In this document: positions 11,273 to 22,206 of the stretch, piece by piece | How the letters are laid out: every line of letters starts with the position of its first letter | Numbering within the stretch: the first letter of the stretch is position 1 | Assembly: GCA_943736015.1 (NCBI GenBank) | Contig: OX031069.1 | Span: forward strand, 22,511,235 to 22,575,234 | Length of the DNA stretch: 64,000 nt | Reading direction: 5' to 3' | Source of the DNA: Tridacna crocea | Lineage: Eukaryota > Mollusca > Bivalvia > Cardiida > Cardiidae | Translations under genes and position numbers: made by a program | The notes under the pieces: model-generated | Databases searched by the model: none | What the model was told of the DNA's origin: nothing | What the model saw: the letters and a program-made list of their open reading frames with translations, nothing else

Positions 11273-13365
11273 TTAACTCTTTCAGACACAATCTTGACTT
11301 TAACAACCCCAAGTCTTTTGAAAATATTGTGGAACAAGAGCGGCAAATTGTCGCAAGATACGCCCGTCTTACCCCAAGTTGTAAAGCTGGGGCATGCACC
11401 AGACAAAATTCAAGTATGAAAAACAACAAAGGGCAATAACTCAAAAATTAAGCAAGCAAGAGTTGTGATTTCGGTGCACTGCACTCCCCCTTGATGAGAT
11501 CTATCCACCAATGAAATTTCATAACCCTAGCTAGTATAGTTTTAGAGATATGCTTCTGACAAAAATCAAGTATGAAAAACAACAAAGGGCAATAACTCAA
11601 AAATTAAGCAAGCAAGAGTTATGATTCTTGTGCACTGCACTCCCCCTGAATGAGATCTATCCACCCATGAAATTTCATAACCCTAGCTAATATAGTTTTG
11701 GAGATATGCTCCGGACAAAATTCAAGTATGAAAAACAACAAAGGGCAATAACTCAAAAATTAAGCAAGCAAGAGTTATGATTCTTGTGCACTGCACTCCC
11801 CCTCGATGAGATCTATCCACCCATGAAATTTCATAACCCTAGCTAGTATAGTTTTGGAGATATGCTCCGGACAAAATTCAAGTATGAAAAACAACAAAGG
11901 GCAATAACTCAAAAATTAAGCGAGCAAGAGTTATGATTCCTGTGCACTGCACTCCGCCTAGTTGAGATCTATCCACCCATGAAATTTCATAACCCTAGCT
12001 AGTATAGTTTTGGAGATATTCACCGGACAAAATTCAAGTATAAAAAATGACAAAGGGCAATAACTGAAAAATTAAGAAAGCAAGAGTTATGATTCTTGTG
12101 CACTGCACTCCCCCTCAGTGAGATCTATCCACCCATGAAATTTCATAACCCTAGCTACTATAGTTTTGGAGATATGCTCTGGACAAAATTCAAGTATGAA
12201 AAACAACAAAGGGCAATAACTCAAAAATTAAGTAAGCAAGAGTTGTGATTTAAGTGCACTGCACCCCCAATCCATGAGATCTATCCACCCATGAAATTTC
12301 ATAACCCTAGGTAGTATAGTATTGGTGATATGCTTCGGACAAAAATCAAGTATAAAAAACGACAAAGGGCAATAACTCAAAAATTAAGCAAGCAAGAGTT
12401 ATGATTCCTGTGCACTGCACTCTGCCTCGGTGAGATCTATCCACCCATGAAATTTCATAACCCTAGCTAGTATAGTTTTGGAGATATTCACCGGACAAAA
12501 TTCAAGTATAAAAAACGACAAAGGGCAATAACTCAAAAATTAAGCGAGCAAGAGTTATGATTCTTGTGCACTGCACTCTCCCTCAGTGAGATCTATCCAC
12601 CCATGAAATTTCATAACCCTAGCTACTCTAGTTTTGGAGATATGCTCCGGACAAAATTCAAGTATGAAAAACAACAAAGGGCAATAACTCAAAAATTAAG
12701 CAAGCAAGAGTTATGATTCTTGTGCACTGCACTGCACTCCCCCTGAATGAGATCTATCCACCCATGAAATTTCATAACCCTAGCTAATATAGTTTTGGAG
12801 ATATGCTCCGGACAAAATTCAAGTATGAAAAACAACAAAGGGCAATAACTCAAAAATTAAGCAAGCAAGAGTTATGATTCTTGTGCACTGCACTCCCCCT
12901 CGATGAGATCTATCCACCCATGAAATTTCATAACCCTAGCTAGTATAGTTTTGGAGATATGCTCCGGACAAAATTCAAGTATGAAAAACAACAAAGGGCA
13001 ATAACTCAAAAATTAAGCGAGCAAGAGTTATGATTCCTGTGCACTGCACTCCGCCTATTTGAGATCTATCCACCCATGAAATTTCATAACCCTAGCTTGT
13101 ATAGTTTTCGAGATATGCTCCGGACAAAGAACTGGACGCCGCCCGCCCGCCCGGACGCCCGCCCGCCACGGGTGATCCCATAATACGTCCCGTCTTCGAC
13201 GGGCGTATAAAAAGGAGTAAATGCTGGTAACCTGCATTTTCTCCTTTAACCACAATGTTTTCTACCCTTCGCAAACCAAATTTGAATTTTTAAGTCACAA
13301 TTATTACATTGTCTGCAAATGCTTTCAATTTGGACCTGCCTGTAATTTTATCATTAGGGAATTAA
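11273..13365 (+). mobile_element. type A MITE split by the family IV tandem element
   Basis: The left part 11273-11332 ends inside the stem at ATATTGTGG; the right part resumes at about 13210 with AAAAGGAGTAAATGCTGG. Confidence 0.8.
11333..13209 (+). mobile_element. tandem-core element, family IV (11 units of ~156 bp)
   Basis: GGGCAATAACTCAAAAATTA recurs 11 times between 11431 and ~13000 (mean spacing 156.5). The 5' end AACAAGAGCGGCAAATTGTC includes ATACGCCCGTC, complementary to GACGGGCGTAT at the 3' end. A 3' stem-loop CCCGTC-TTC-GACGGG precedes GCGTATAAAAA. It is inserted in a TTAA MITE whose halves flank it, which fixes both boundaries to within a few bases. Confidence 0.85.
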
Positions 13366-13375
13366 TCAAGTTAAG

Positions 13376-13920
13376 ACAATTATTCTGGCGAACTTTCATG
13401 AATACTGGACTAAAAATCTATCCTCTCGAGTTTGCACGAAGTTTGTCAAAGATCTAAGCTATTTACCTGCTCTTTGACACAACATGACCCATTTTCCTGC
13501 TTATGAAAGATATCGTCAAAACAAATATTTTGACCAATTTTCATGATTATTTAACATACACTGTGCAGCTCCTTGAGTGTACAAAGGATTTTCAAAAATC
13601 TGAACAGGGTCAGTATTCACCAACCATACTGAATAGCGCTCTTTGTTTTATTCTATAAAATTTTCTACATTCAAAAGTAACTTAACTTCTGATTGGCTAC
13701 ACGAAATGGTTAAGCCAATCAGAAGTTGTGTTATTTTCAATGTCAAAATATCTGGAGAATAATACTGAGACTGTACTCAAGAATGGTTGGTAAATAGGAG
13801 CCCTGGTGACCTTTTTAGGCTGACGTGACATTCAACTCATCCAAGATATCATAAAGACAATTATCTGATCAAGTTTCAAGAATAATGGACTGAAAATGGC
13901 CTGTAGACCATACACAAGGT
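13376..13920 (+). repeat. family II fragments flanking a foldback MITE
   Basis: CGTCAAAACAAATATTTTGA and CAAGTTTCAAGAATAATGGA are degenerate tandem units like those at 303-640. The MITE at 13614-13796 splits them. Confidence 0.45.
13614..13796. mobile_element. foldback MITE with TATTYACCAACCAT ends
   Basis: The left end TATTCACCAACCAT is mirrored by ATGGTTGGTAAATA at the right. It contains an internal hairpin with 15-bp arms (13684-13698 and 13713-13727). It is inserted in a family II fragment. Confidence 0.55.
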
Positions 13921-13925
13921 GTAAG

Positions 13926-14160
13926 TTAATCCTTTACCACACAATCCCGAGTTTTAACGACCCTGAAGAAGACTGCATCTGAAAACATTATGGGAAAAGG
14001 AGAAAATGCTGGTAACCAGCATTTTCTCCTTTTCCCACAAATGACAATGTTTTCTATCCTTCCCTAGAAGAATTCAATTTTTGAGCCATCCTTATGTTGT
14101 TGTCTGCAAATGCTTTCAATTTGGACTGGTCTACAATTTTGTTGAGTGGTGAACAGTTAA
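13926..14160 (+). mobile_element. type A MITE
   Basis: Both TTAA sites are intact. The right arm carries a small ACAAATG duplication after TTTTCCC. Confidence 0.85.
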
Positions 14161-14292
14161 AAATGCACTATGGGTGATGGACACAGTATGAATACAAAAG
14201 CTCAACTTTGCAAAAAAAATGAAACCTTAAGAAAACTAGGCATGTGTACCACAAATGATATCCAGTGCACACAAGGTTACATCATTCTTCAC

Positions 14293-14418
14293 CCACATGC
14301 GTGTACAACTTTTTCAACAGCACTCTGGACTGATAGTTGAAAACACCAACAAAGTCAAGGAGAATAGTGATGTGGAACGTTGGAGTCGGCACTTTCCTCC
14401 TGCTTTTCCATTTGTCCT
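14293..14418 (-). CDS. P450 (CYP4-like) exon, helix C region
   Basis: The acceptor is TTGCACAG. The exon encodes DKWKSRRKVPTPTFH and LLDFVGVFNYQSRVLLKKL; the W-R pair that contacts heme is present. The donor GTGAAG after CATGTGG is inferred. A SINE begins about 25 bp upstream of the acceptor. Confidence 0.75.
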
Positions 14419-14442
14419 CTGTGCAAAAGAAAGTTTGCTCCC

Positions 14443-14757
14443 GTATAGCAGCTGAGCCCCATGCTAAGCATGCACGACTTAAGAACAAGGGGTTGTGGGT
14501 TTGATCCCTAGCTACAACACTTGGATTGACAATTTTCTTTCTGAGGATTGTTTATTGTTACTGTGACGAGATTCATTCCTCTCTTACCCCTGGACATTGT
14601 TTTGTTGATGATTATGTGGGAAAGCAGCCGTTGGCTAGGAAAGAAGACTGTGAGGGGTACTGGTAAAAAACTCCAGGAAAGCATGGATAGGTGCACTGGC
14701 TGCTGCGATATAAATGAAATAATATTGAAAATGGCATTAAACAGCATATAATCAATC
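14443..14757 (+). mobile_element. tRNA-derived SINE, degenerate head
   Basis: The B box GGTTTGATCCCTAGC, body CTCCAGGAAAGCATGGATAG and tail GGCATTAAACAGCATATAA are present. It lies just upstream of the P450 helix C exon. Confidence 0.7.
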
Positions 14758-14809
14758 AGTCAATCCCTTATGATAGTTTAGGCCCATGTCACACATTTTT
14801 TCTCACATA

Positions 14810-15045
14810 TTAAATGCCTTACCAAACGACAAAATTTTACAGTCATCCAAATTGAAAGGATTGGCAGACATTAAATATATTTTTGCTCAAATACTGAGAT
14901 TTATCCCTGAAATAAAATCTTTTATGAGAAAAACAAGAAAAAGCTTGTGACCAGCATTTTCTCCATTTCCCAAGATGTTTCCAAAAAGCTTCAACCTCAG
15001 GTGTGACATGATAAATGTACAGGATTGTCTTCGAAAGGATTTTAC
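14810..15045 (-). mobile_element. type A MITE, diverged
   Basis: GCCTTACCAAACGACAAAAT at the left; the hairpin is imperfect (AAAAAGCTTGTGACCAGC). Confidence 0.65.
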
Positions 15046-15062
15046 CAATATCTATTTTACTC

Positions 15063-15291
15063 TTAATTCTTTACCACAAGATCCCGACTTTTACCCATTC
15101 TGAGAAAGAAGCCTTTTGAAAACTGTGGGAAAAGGAGAATGCATGCCAGTAACCAGCATTTTCTCCTTTTACCACAATATTTTCTACTCTTCAAAAGTGA
15201 AGTTGCAATTTTCAATACCTGTTTATTTTGTCATCTGTAAATACTATCAATTTGGAAAAGTCTAAAATTTTGTCGATCAGTACACAGTTAA
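15063..15291 (+). mobile_element. type A MITE, first of a three-copy chain
   Basis: The right TTAA (15288-15291) is also the left TTAA of the next copy. Confidence 0.8.
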
Positions 15292-15436
15292 CCCAACAAC
15301 AATTTTTTTGAGAGATAGCAAATTGAAAGCATTCGCATATTCTCAGCATATTGTCCTTTTCCCACAAATTTGTCAAAAAGCAATTTCTTTCAGGGTCATT
15401 AAAACTTGTCATTGTAAGGTGAAAGGGTACATTTAA
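15288..15436 (-). mobile_element. type A MITE, internally deleted, middle of chain
   Basis: Only about 149 bp; it retains AAATTGAAAGCATTCGCA and TTCAGGGTCATTAAAAC, with most of the left hairpin arm missing. Confidence 0.65.
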
Positions 15437-15623
15437 CAATCCTAAGAACGAAGCCTTTTGAAATTATTGTGGGAAAAGAAGAAAATGCTGGTAATCAGCA
15501 TTTTTTTTTCTTTTCTGACAATGTTTTCTACCTTGTAAAAGACAAAGTTCATGTTTTGAGTAACAATGAATTTGTCTTCAAATTTGGACAAGACTGAAAT
15601 TTTGGTGGTAGGTAAAGAATTAA
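15433..15623 (+). mobile_element. type A MITE, last of chain
   Basis: The hairpin GAAAATGCTGGTAATCAGCA is present, and it ends GGTAAAGAATTAA. Confidence 0.75.
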
Positions 15624-15728
15624 ACAGCTGAATAACCATAAAAAACATTTTACGTCCACAAATAAGATCTAAATAATTGCAAATTTCTGGTTGCTCATGT
15701 CAATTATGTTTCAGCAAAGCCAACACTG

Positions 15729-15784
15729 TAGATCCAAGTTAGACTCTATGTTTTGTGAGGTTTGATCTTGATCTACATTTTCCA
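15729..15784. repeat. GATCAGACTGCAC palindrome, diverged
   Basis: GTAGATCCAAGTTAGACTC and GAGGTTTGATCTTGATCTAC. Confidence 0.5.
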
Positions 15785-15877
15785 CAAAAACAACTACAGT
15801 TTTGAAAAGCTCTAAACGAGTTGACATAGACAGACCATAATGCATTTCAACCCTTTTGACTGCTGGACTCTAAAGGT

Positions 15878-16084
15878 GACATTACATGGTTGTCAGCTAA
15901 ACTCGTCTCGGTCCACAACATGCCAAACTGAACTTCCTCAAACAAAGGTCTCTATAGTCAGCCTGAAATTAGAGGAGCTATTAAATGCAACAGCACAATC
16001 CTAATTCTTTGGATTTTATCAATAAATCATGTTCAACTTGTGAATTCGTAAAATTAATCAACAATATACGCAAGTGGCATAGTC
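15878..16084 (+). repeat. dispersed ~207-bp repeat, copy 1
   Basis: Contains GTCAGCTAAACTCGTCTC, ATTTTATCAATAAATCATG and CAAGTGGCATAGTC. A second copy is at 27560-27765. Confidence 0.65.
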
Positions 16085-16782
16085 AGAAAAGAAGTGAAAA
16101 AATATGCCATTTTAGCCTATATTCCAAAATTCACAAAATGCAAACCCAGGAAGCTAGCCTGAAAATGCCAAGCTAAATTGAAACTCGAAACAACACATTA
16201 TCTTGGGATAAAATTCAAAATAGCACCTTCCCGTGCCGGTTTTTTTTTTTGCAATCTTTTGTACCCTGACCCGACCCTTGTTCAAGCCGCTTAAAACAGC
16301 CGCTAGCTCCACGACCCCTCACTTTCGCATTTGAGTTCAAAACTACAGAACAAAGAAGGAAAAGTAATGATCCCCTGTTTCACAGACAAACCAAATGCTT
16401 CTTTTCCTTAATCTGACACAATTCATGGGTCTAATAACTACTCTTCTTATCAAAATTGCATTAAAAAACTACCTTACTCACTTGTTTCTAATTTTGACCT
16501 TGGCCAATTTGAAGCAAACTGTTTCCATGTGCCTTAAGGCAAAAGTGGAATTTTTAAAATATGCCAAAAAACACTTTAAACAGTTCAAACAAGTAACTTG
16601 CCTTGTTACTGACTGATATAAACCAGCAGAAAGAGACTCAGTTACACAGAACTCATTTCAAATGGATTCTTAACCCTTATGCAAATATTTTACCCCATTT
16701 TCCTGGCAATTTGAGCTCAAAGACAAGTCTTAGGAGAACAACTTAAATTTCACTTTCGCAACCTCAGGTTAGATTCTTTTGT
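16085..16782. other. no feature recognised
   Basis: AT-rich, with a T-run near 16241; no conserved exon found on either strand. Confidence 0.45.
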
Positions 16783-17760
16783 CTTTCTGGTAGGGGTGAA
16801 ACAATACGGTAAAAAGCCTATAGCAATATATTGCAATACGGCTGACCCGTATCTCAATACATATTGCAATATGCTGTATATGCTGACATTTAGCATATCA
16901 GACCACTTGTAGTCACTGTTAGGCTAGCATAATTTATGCTATAAAATTTGACTAGTCTTTAACAAAGACTAGACTGAAATGACAAAGAAATTAAGAATTG
17001 TCCATAGGAACAAATAAATGACTCAGTGACATGTCAAGTCATGTTCTTTTTCAAAAATATTAGCATGTCATCCTTGTCAGCACCCAGAGAAGCCCTCTGT
17101 GCTGACAAAAAGTACCAGCAGTACTGAACACTCACTCAGAGGGCGCATTTGTTTATGCAGAAACCAGCTGTCCTACTATTACGAAATTTGGGAGCTCAAC
17201 AAAGAAGACAAAGCGATGCACTAACTTACTCTGTTACTAACACTAATACTTCCCTGTTTATATACCGGGGGAAAAAACTGCAAAATAAATGTGAGGAAAG
17301 TTATAGGAAATGAGTAACAAACTCTGTTGGTCCAAAATCAGTAATACGGTCGACAGTTATTTGAGATTTGTGTTGCAAATTTGAGGTGGTCATAATTTTA
17401 CCTTATCACCGGTGACACCGCCTGTGGAAAAAATAAACAACTTTCGCTTTCGTAAATCTTTCACCTAGTTCAAAAACGATCGATTTCTGACAAAATTTTT
17501 GGGAAAACCGGACTTTCTACTGCAATTAACCCTTTCAGTGCGGGATACGTGAAATCGCGATTTCCAATACAAAGCTTACCGTACGGGATATGATTAATCA
17601 CGTTTCTGACAGGAAATTGTTATGAGCGTCGTTATGGTAATATGGCTGTACGCATGCCTGACCCAGGTATTTCCCCGCAATAGAGTAGTAATTAATCTTA
17701 TCCCTCTAGGAGTAAATTTGTCATAAGCTTGGGAAATTCCAGTGTTTTGAGCTAAAATTA

Positions 17761-19528
17761 GCAAATTTTCTCAACGCGTTCTTTGGAAATTCGGACTCTG
17801 AGGCCGATTTCGACGGGTTTGAACTGGAAGACATTAATGATGACTTGGGTTTACCTTTTTTTGATGCCCTAGATATTGAAGGCGACGTAGATTTAGCGGT
17901 GGATACGAGATTAGGGTGGAAAAAAGAGTGTCAGTTGCCGGTCGTGACTCCGTTCACAGGAAATCCTGGTTTTCAGATAGATATTGACAATGACGCACGG
18001 CCAACTGATTATTTTCAGCTATATTTACGTGATAATGACTTTGAAAATATGGCACATGAAACCAACAGGTATTTTCACCTAGTAAGAGTCACAAAACAGC
18101 CATCCAGGCATGCTAGAATGAACCTTTGGTATGACACTGCTGCCGAAGAAATGAAAAAGTTTGTTGGGCTGACTTTTCTTATGGGACTTGTTGATAAGGC
18201 TCAACTACGCAATTACTGGTCCACAGATCCCCTGATTTACACCCCTTCCTTCCACGATGCTATGCCTAGGGATAGATTTTTGAACCTGCTTAGTTTTATT
18301 CACCTTGTTGACAATGAACAGGCAATACCTCGTGGCCAAGATGGTTTTGACCCTTTGTATAAAATACGACCAATATATGATATTGTTTCATCACGATTTT
18401 GGAACTTGTATAGACCAACACAACATATATGTATTGATGAGGCCATGGTTCCCTGGAAAGGAAGACAATTTCAAACAATACATTCCCTCTAAACCTGACA
18501 GATTTGGTGTGAAACTGTATGCACTTTGTGAAAGTGAATCCAAATACATGGTTGAATTTGATATTTACACGGCTGGAGATTATGACCCAAACCCAGATGG
18601 TGACCACTTTGAAATGAACCAGGGGCATTCTTTCCAAGTTATTATGGGCCTATTAAGAAGATCTAATTTGTTAAATCAAGGCTACTTGCTGTATCTTGAT
18701 AATTATTATTCATCACCACAACTGTTTGATCATTTGGCAGCTGAGGACACAATGTGTGTTGGAACTGTAAGACTTGACCGCAAAGAAATGCCACAAGCTT
18801 TGACGATGAAAATAAATAATGAGGCTATATTTAGGCAAAGGGGCAATCTTCTAGCCATGAAATGGAATGACAAAAGGGATGTGGCCATGCTTAGTACAGT
18901 GCACAGTAACACAATGACAGTTACACCAAAACTTGATCGGAATGGGAACCCTATAGTAAATCCGTCATGTATTGTTCAGTATAATTCTTACATGGGTGGG
19001 GTAGATGGCCATGACCAGGTAACAAAGTATTATTCTTTTACAAGGAAAACTATGAAATGGTGGGTCAAAGTATTCTTTCACATTATCAATTTAGCAGCAA
19101 CTAATGCCTTCCTACTTTACCAGAAGAAAAATGCTGGTCAACATAGCCTGAGTCAGGAGGATTTCCGACGTGAATTGAGTAGGGAACTCATTATGTGTCA
19201 TACCTACCAAAAGCCAGCTCGTGGGAGAAGACCTCAGATTGACCTGCCAGCTAGACTCACTGAAAGACATTTCCCTAGTCACATTCCATCAAAAGAAGGT
19301 GCAAAATGCACACGTCCTAGAAGGAAATGTGTGGTATGTAATGTGAATTCTGGTCGACGTCGCCAGCCAGGTGAGAGACATTTACGAACTGAAACATCTT
19401 ACTGGTGCAGAATCTGTGAAAAGCCCCTTTGTGTAGTGGACTGTTTTGAGAGGTATCACCTCTCCTTCACTACAAACGTAATGAAAATAGGGATGGGGAA
19501 TCAAGTGAATCAGACTAAAAATAACTAA
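17761..19528 (+). pseudogene. piggyBac (PGBD4-like) transposase, frameshifted
   Basis: About 588 codons encode a DDE_Tnp_1_7 transposase. The first catalytic Asp lies in CIDEAMVPWKGR (codon 18436-18438), the second in YLDNYYSS (18698-18700) and the third in YMGGVDGHDQ (19004-19006). A C-terminal Cys/His cross-brace, CVVCNVNSG to WCRICEKPLCVVDC, spans about 19325-19470. The frame shifts at about 18462-18470, just after WKGR: frame 1 upstream, frame 2 downstream. The shift looks like a one-base loss or two-base gain. Upstream the open frame begins after the stop at 17713-17715, with no in-frame ATG before the conserved ANFLNAFFGNSDSE segment, so the start codon also seems lost. This copy should therefore be inactive unless the shift is a sequencing error. 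Confidence 0.93.
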
Positions 19529-19635
19529 GTTTCATGTGTATTTTTCATAGTTACCTGTTTTCACCTGTAATTAGCATATTTTCTCATTAACCTATCACTT
19601 TGCAAGACAGTTACCTGTTTTGCCAAGTGCTAGTA

Positions 19636-20994
19636 CGAGGGGTGTTCGAAAAGTTTCGGGACAAGTGCTGCCATTCTTTTTAATTTTGATATTTTTTAAC
19701 GAGTTTTTCGGTAATGATAGCTACAACCATATTCTATAGGTTGGTTGTAACAAATAAGCAAAGGTAAACGAAACGCGTGAAGTATTGTCACCATAGCAAC
19801 GTCAAGTCGACGTGAGCGGGGCACCTTGATGCATCAAATAAAACATTTGTCTTGACAAACGTATGCAATAGTCATGGTTATTCAAATTACTCCACGGTAT
19901 GCTCAATGCTCCTCTGATGCCAATGTATGCACGAATTAAAACACTTTTTGAAGTCTGATGATGGAATGTTCATTATTACATTCCCTGACCACGACAGCAA
20001 GGTCATCGACGTCGTCGAAACAGTGACCGCGTCACTAACGCTTGATAATGGGGAATAACCAAAAACTATACGGTGTGAGTCAGGGGAGTATGGTGGGTGC
20101 TCAATATATATATTGTTACTCTATCTATCAGCAGGTACTTTCTTGGTAGTTATGAAGTGTAAGGTGTGGCGTTGTTGTGATGATAATAGAATGTCCTGGT
20201 TCTTTTGGTCTTTTCTCCTATACAGCCCTGACCAACTCAAGTTGGTGCACCTGAACGAGCTTCTGGTTGAACCTATGCACCTATATACATGCAACAACGA
20301 CATTATGTTTGTGAATCACTGGTTTCACCAACCAATTCTGTCATATATAAAATAAGAATATCATTTTGTGTACAATGAAGTTAAAAATTCAAAACACTGT
20401 ACATTCCAGTAATACTGTGCTGTGACTGTCTTCCCAATCGGCAGTGTGTGGCAGAGAATAACTCCGTTCATTTCATTCAAATAAATGTTTCACCATTGCT
20501 TTTGTAGGCGAGGGTGAATTAGGAATTTTTCCACATAGAACTGTTTTGCTTGGTTCTGAATCAAGCAAACCAATCCAAGTTACATCATCCATAATAATGA
20601 AATCAAGAACCTGTCACCACTTTCTCTGTCCTGTTGCGGGAAATTCTTACTGTCGGCGACTCATTGTAGCTTTTGAGGGCAGGTAGTAGAAGGTCCACCC
20701 TGCGGGCGAATACTTTTGTCATACACAATTCAAAAACCTACTGGAATGCTTATCGTGATCGATACTTGCCTTTAAAAAAAAGTTATTTAGTGAAGTAACG
20801 TCAAAGTGCCCCGCTCACGTCGACTTGACGTTGCTATAGAGACCATTTATTACGTGTGGCGTATATCCTCCTTTATTTGTTTAGTTTAACATGTAGAATA
20901 CAGTTGTAGCTATTATTACCGAAAAACTCATTAAAAAATATCAAAATATAAAAGAATGGCAGCACTTGTCCCGAAACTTTTCGAACACCCCTCG
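19636..20994 (-). mobile_element. mariner element with 194-bp inverted repeats, inside piggyBac
   Basis: TA duplications lie at 19634-19635 and 20995-20996. The ends begin CGAGGGGTGTTCGAAAAG on both sides, and similarity extends 194 bp (19636-19829 against 20801-20994). Length is 1359 bp, typical of full-length mariners. It lies 3' of the piggyBac transposase. Confidence 0.92.
20000..20640 (-). pseudogene. decayed mariner transposase
   Basis: Minus-strand pieces in changing frames read WIGLLDSEPSKTVLCGK near 20580 (the TWxxxxDPETKxxSxxWK region), HNNATPYTS near 20190 (HDNAxxHTS motif, Asp lost) and HPPYSPD at 20079-20102. Several stops and frameshifts lie between them. Confidence 0.8.
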
Positions 20995-21641
20995 TATATA
21001 TCAAAAACTATAAACTAGGTTTTTATAAGAATTACTGGATATACATAATACAGAGATATCTTTTAGGTATCCTTATATACATGCAGATATTGCTGCAGTG
21101 TATAGGAATACCTACATGAATATAAAACACCTGTAATTCAAGGAATTGGCATTACTTTTGAAATGAAATGGTAAAATTTTCTTAGATTCATTAGAACTCT
21201 ATTTGAAAGAAGAAAGCCTTCAAAAGGCAATAAGTTATGGGTTTAATGTACAGTTTTAGGAACATTTTCATATTTTTCTACATTTTACCTGTAATTTTCA
21301 CCTGTGTAAAGGTCACATGGTATGGTATAGTTTGTTGGTAAAGCTCAAAAGATGGTATGATCAATGTACAACACAATTCATATGAGGTTTTTATACTTTT
21401 ATTAAAAAATTAGTTACAGAATTTGTATTTAAAATAGTAACTACCTAAAATTAAATTTTTAAAAAGAATTAAGTACTGCCTATTGTAATTACTTTAGACT
21501 GTTCAGCGCTGAAAGGGTTAAGAGAAGTTGACATATTGCAGAAATACCGATACAGTAAATTTCGTACAGGTTTCGATTTTTTCTTTGAATAGACCATGGT
21601 TAATCGGTATATCAGTAAACTCTTTCACCACTACTTTCTGG

Positions 21642-22206
21642 ACATAAATCTTACCTCAGGTACTAGTTCAGTTGCAAAACCACTGGTTCTTCCCTGTCTT
21701 GGGTTCCATTTCTGTTAAACCTGTCACTTTTCTCAACATACCATGCCAACTTGCCTGTTTGTTGCATGAAGAAAATTATAATAATTAGAATTTTAGAAAC
21801 TGCTTCAACAAGTTTAAGACATCAGCAACTTGAAAAACATATAAGAAACAAATAGAACACGAAAACTGAACCCTTTTATATGACAAGTGATCACCATTGA
21901 GGCATAATTAATTTTGTTTGGACACAAATGTACATTTTTTTGTCACGACAAAGCTGAATCAGAATTTTCTTGACAAAGTATGCAAGTCAATAAACCAGCA
22001 ATTTCAACCTTTTACCATCAACTAAGACTAGCTACACGCCAAAGGCATATAATTATATCAGTCAGGTCGGTCCTAATCACACATTTGTCATGGCCCAGAG
22101 ACTTGTCGGATAGAACATTTCTGAACATGAGGACTCTTTTCGGACACAATGGAGACTTGAATGATACACTGACCATGTAAGTATGTAGATCTGTTCCTCC
22201 AATATT
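21642..22206. other. no feature recognised
   Basis: Lies between the hAT-like nest and a family I element. A short open frame (21980-22180) has no recognised similarity. Confidence 0.45.

Larger units (their letters stand above)
7817..14418 (-). pseudogene. cytochrome P450 family 4-like gene, three exons found, one frameshifted
   Basis: Three minus-strand exons in the expected protein order encode parts of a CYP4-type monooxygenase. They are the helix C region (KWKSRRK, TPTFH), the ETAMG-like region (SAMGRSVNAQ) and the segment leading to the I helix (REEVDTFMFE). The I-helix GHDTT block, heme-binding loop and N-terminus were not found; the C-terminal exons are expected below 7817 and may lie off the left edge. 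The middle exon needs a one-base frame change, so this is either a decaying copy or an assembly error. CYP4 enzymes are microsomal heme-thiolate omega-hydroxylases. The introns hold tandem-core elements, a MULE-like element, a SINE and MITEs. Confidence 0.65.
17530..21517 (+). mobile_element. piggyBac element inserted in the hAT-like element
   Basis: It is flanked by TTAA at 17526-17529 and 21518-21521, with ends CCCTTTCAGTGC (left) and CCCTTTCAGCGC (right, reverse complement). It carries a transposase reading frame at 17761-19528 and a nested mariner at 19636-20994. Length without the mariner is about 2.6 kb, normal for the family. Confidence 0.92.
16791..21633. mobile_element. hAT-like element, outer layer of a three-deep nest
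   Basis: Terminal inverted repeats start TAGGGGTGAAA on the left and TAGTGGTGAAAG on the right (reverse complement), matching the hAT end pattern YARNG. Perfect 8-bp duplications CTTTCTGG lie at 16783-16790 and 21634-21641. Without the nested piggyBac it is about 0.85 kb and has no evident transposase, so it is non-autonomous. Confidence 0.8.

Noticed and set aside
11333..13209. Regular ~156-bp repeats resembling an array such as CRISPR
   Set aside because: Units are nearly identical throughout with no spacers, in a eukaryotic genome and inside a mobile element.
14255..14455. Plus-strand open frame opposite the P450 exon
   Set aside because: It is the antisense shadow of a clear CYP4 exon on the minus strand.
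18305..18470. Apparent start of a 407-codon frame ahead of the piggyBac C-terminal half
   Set aside because: Its first ~55 codons are the wrong frame of the transposase; conserved sequence in the other frame continues to about 18465.
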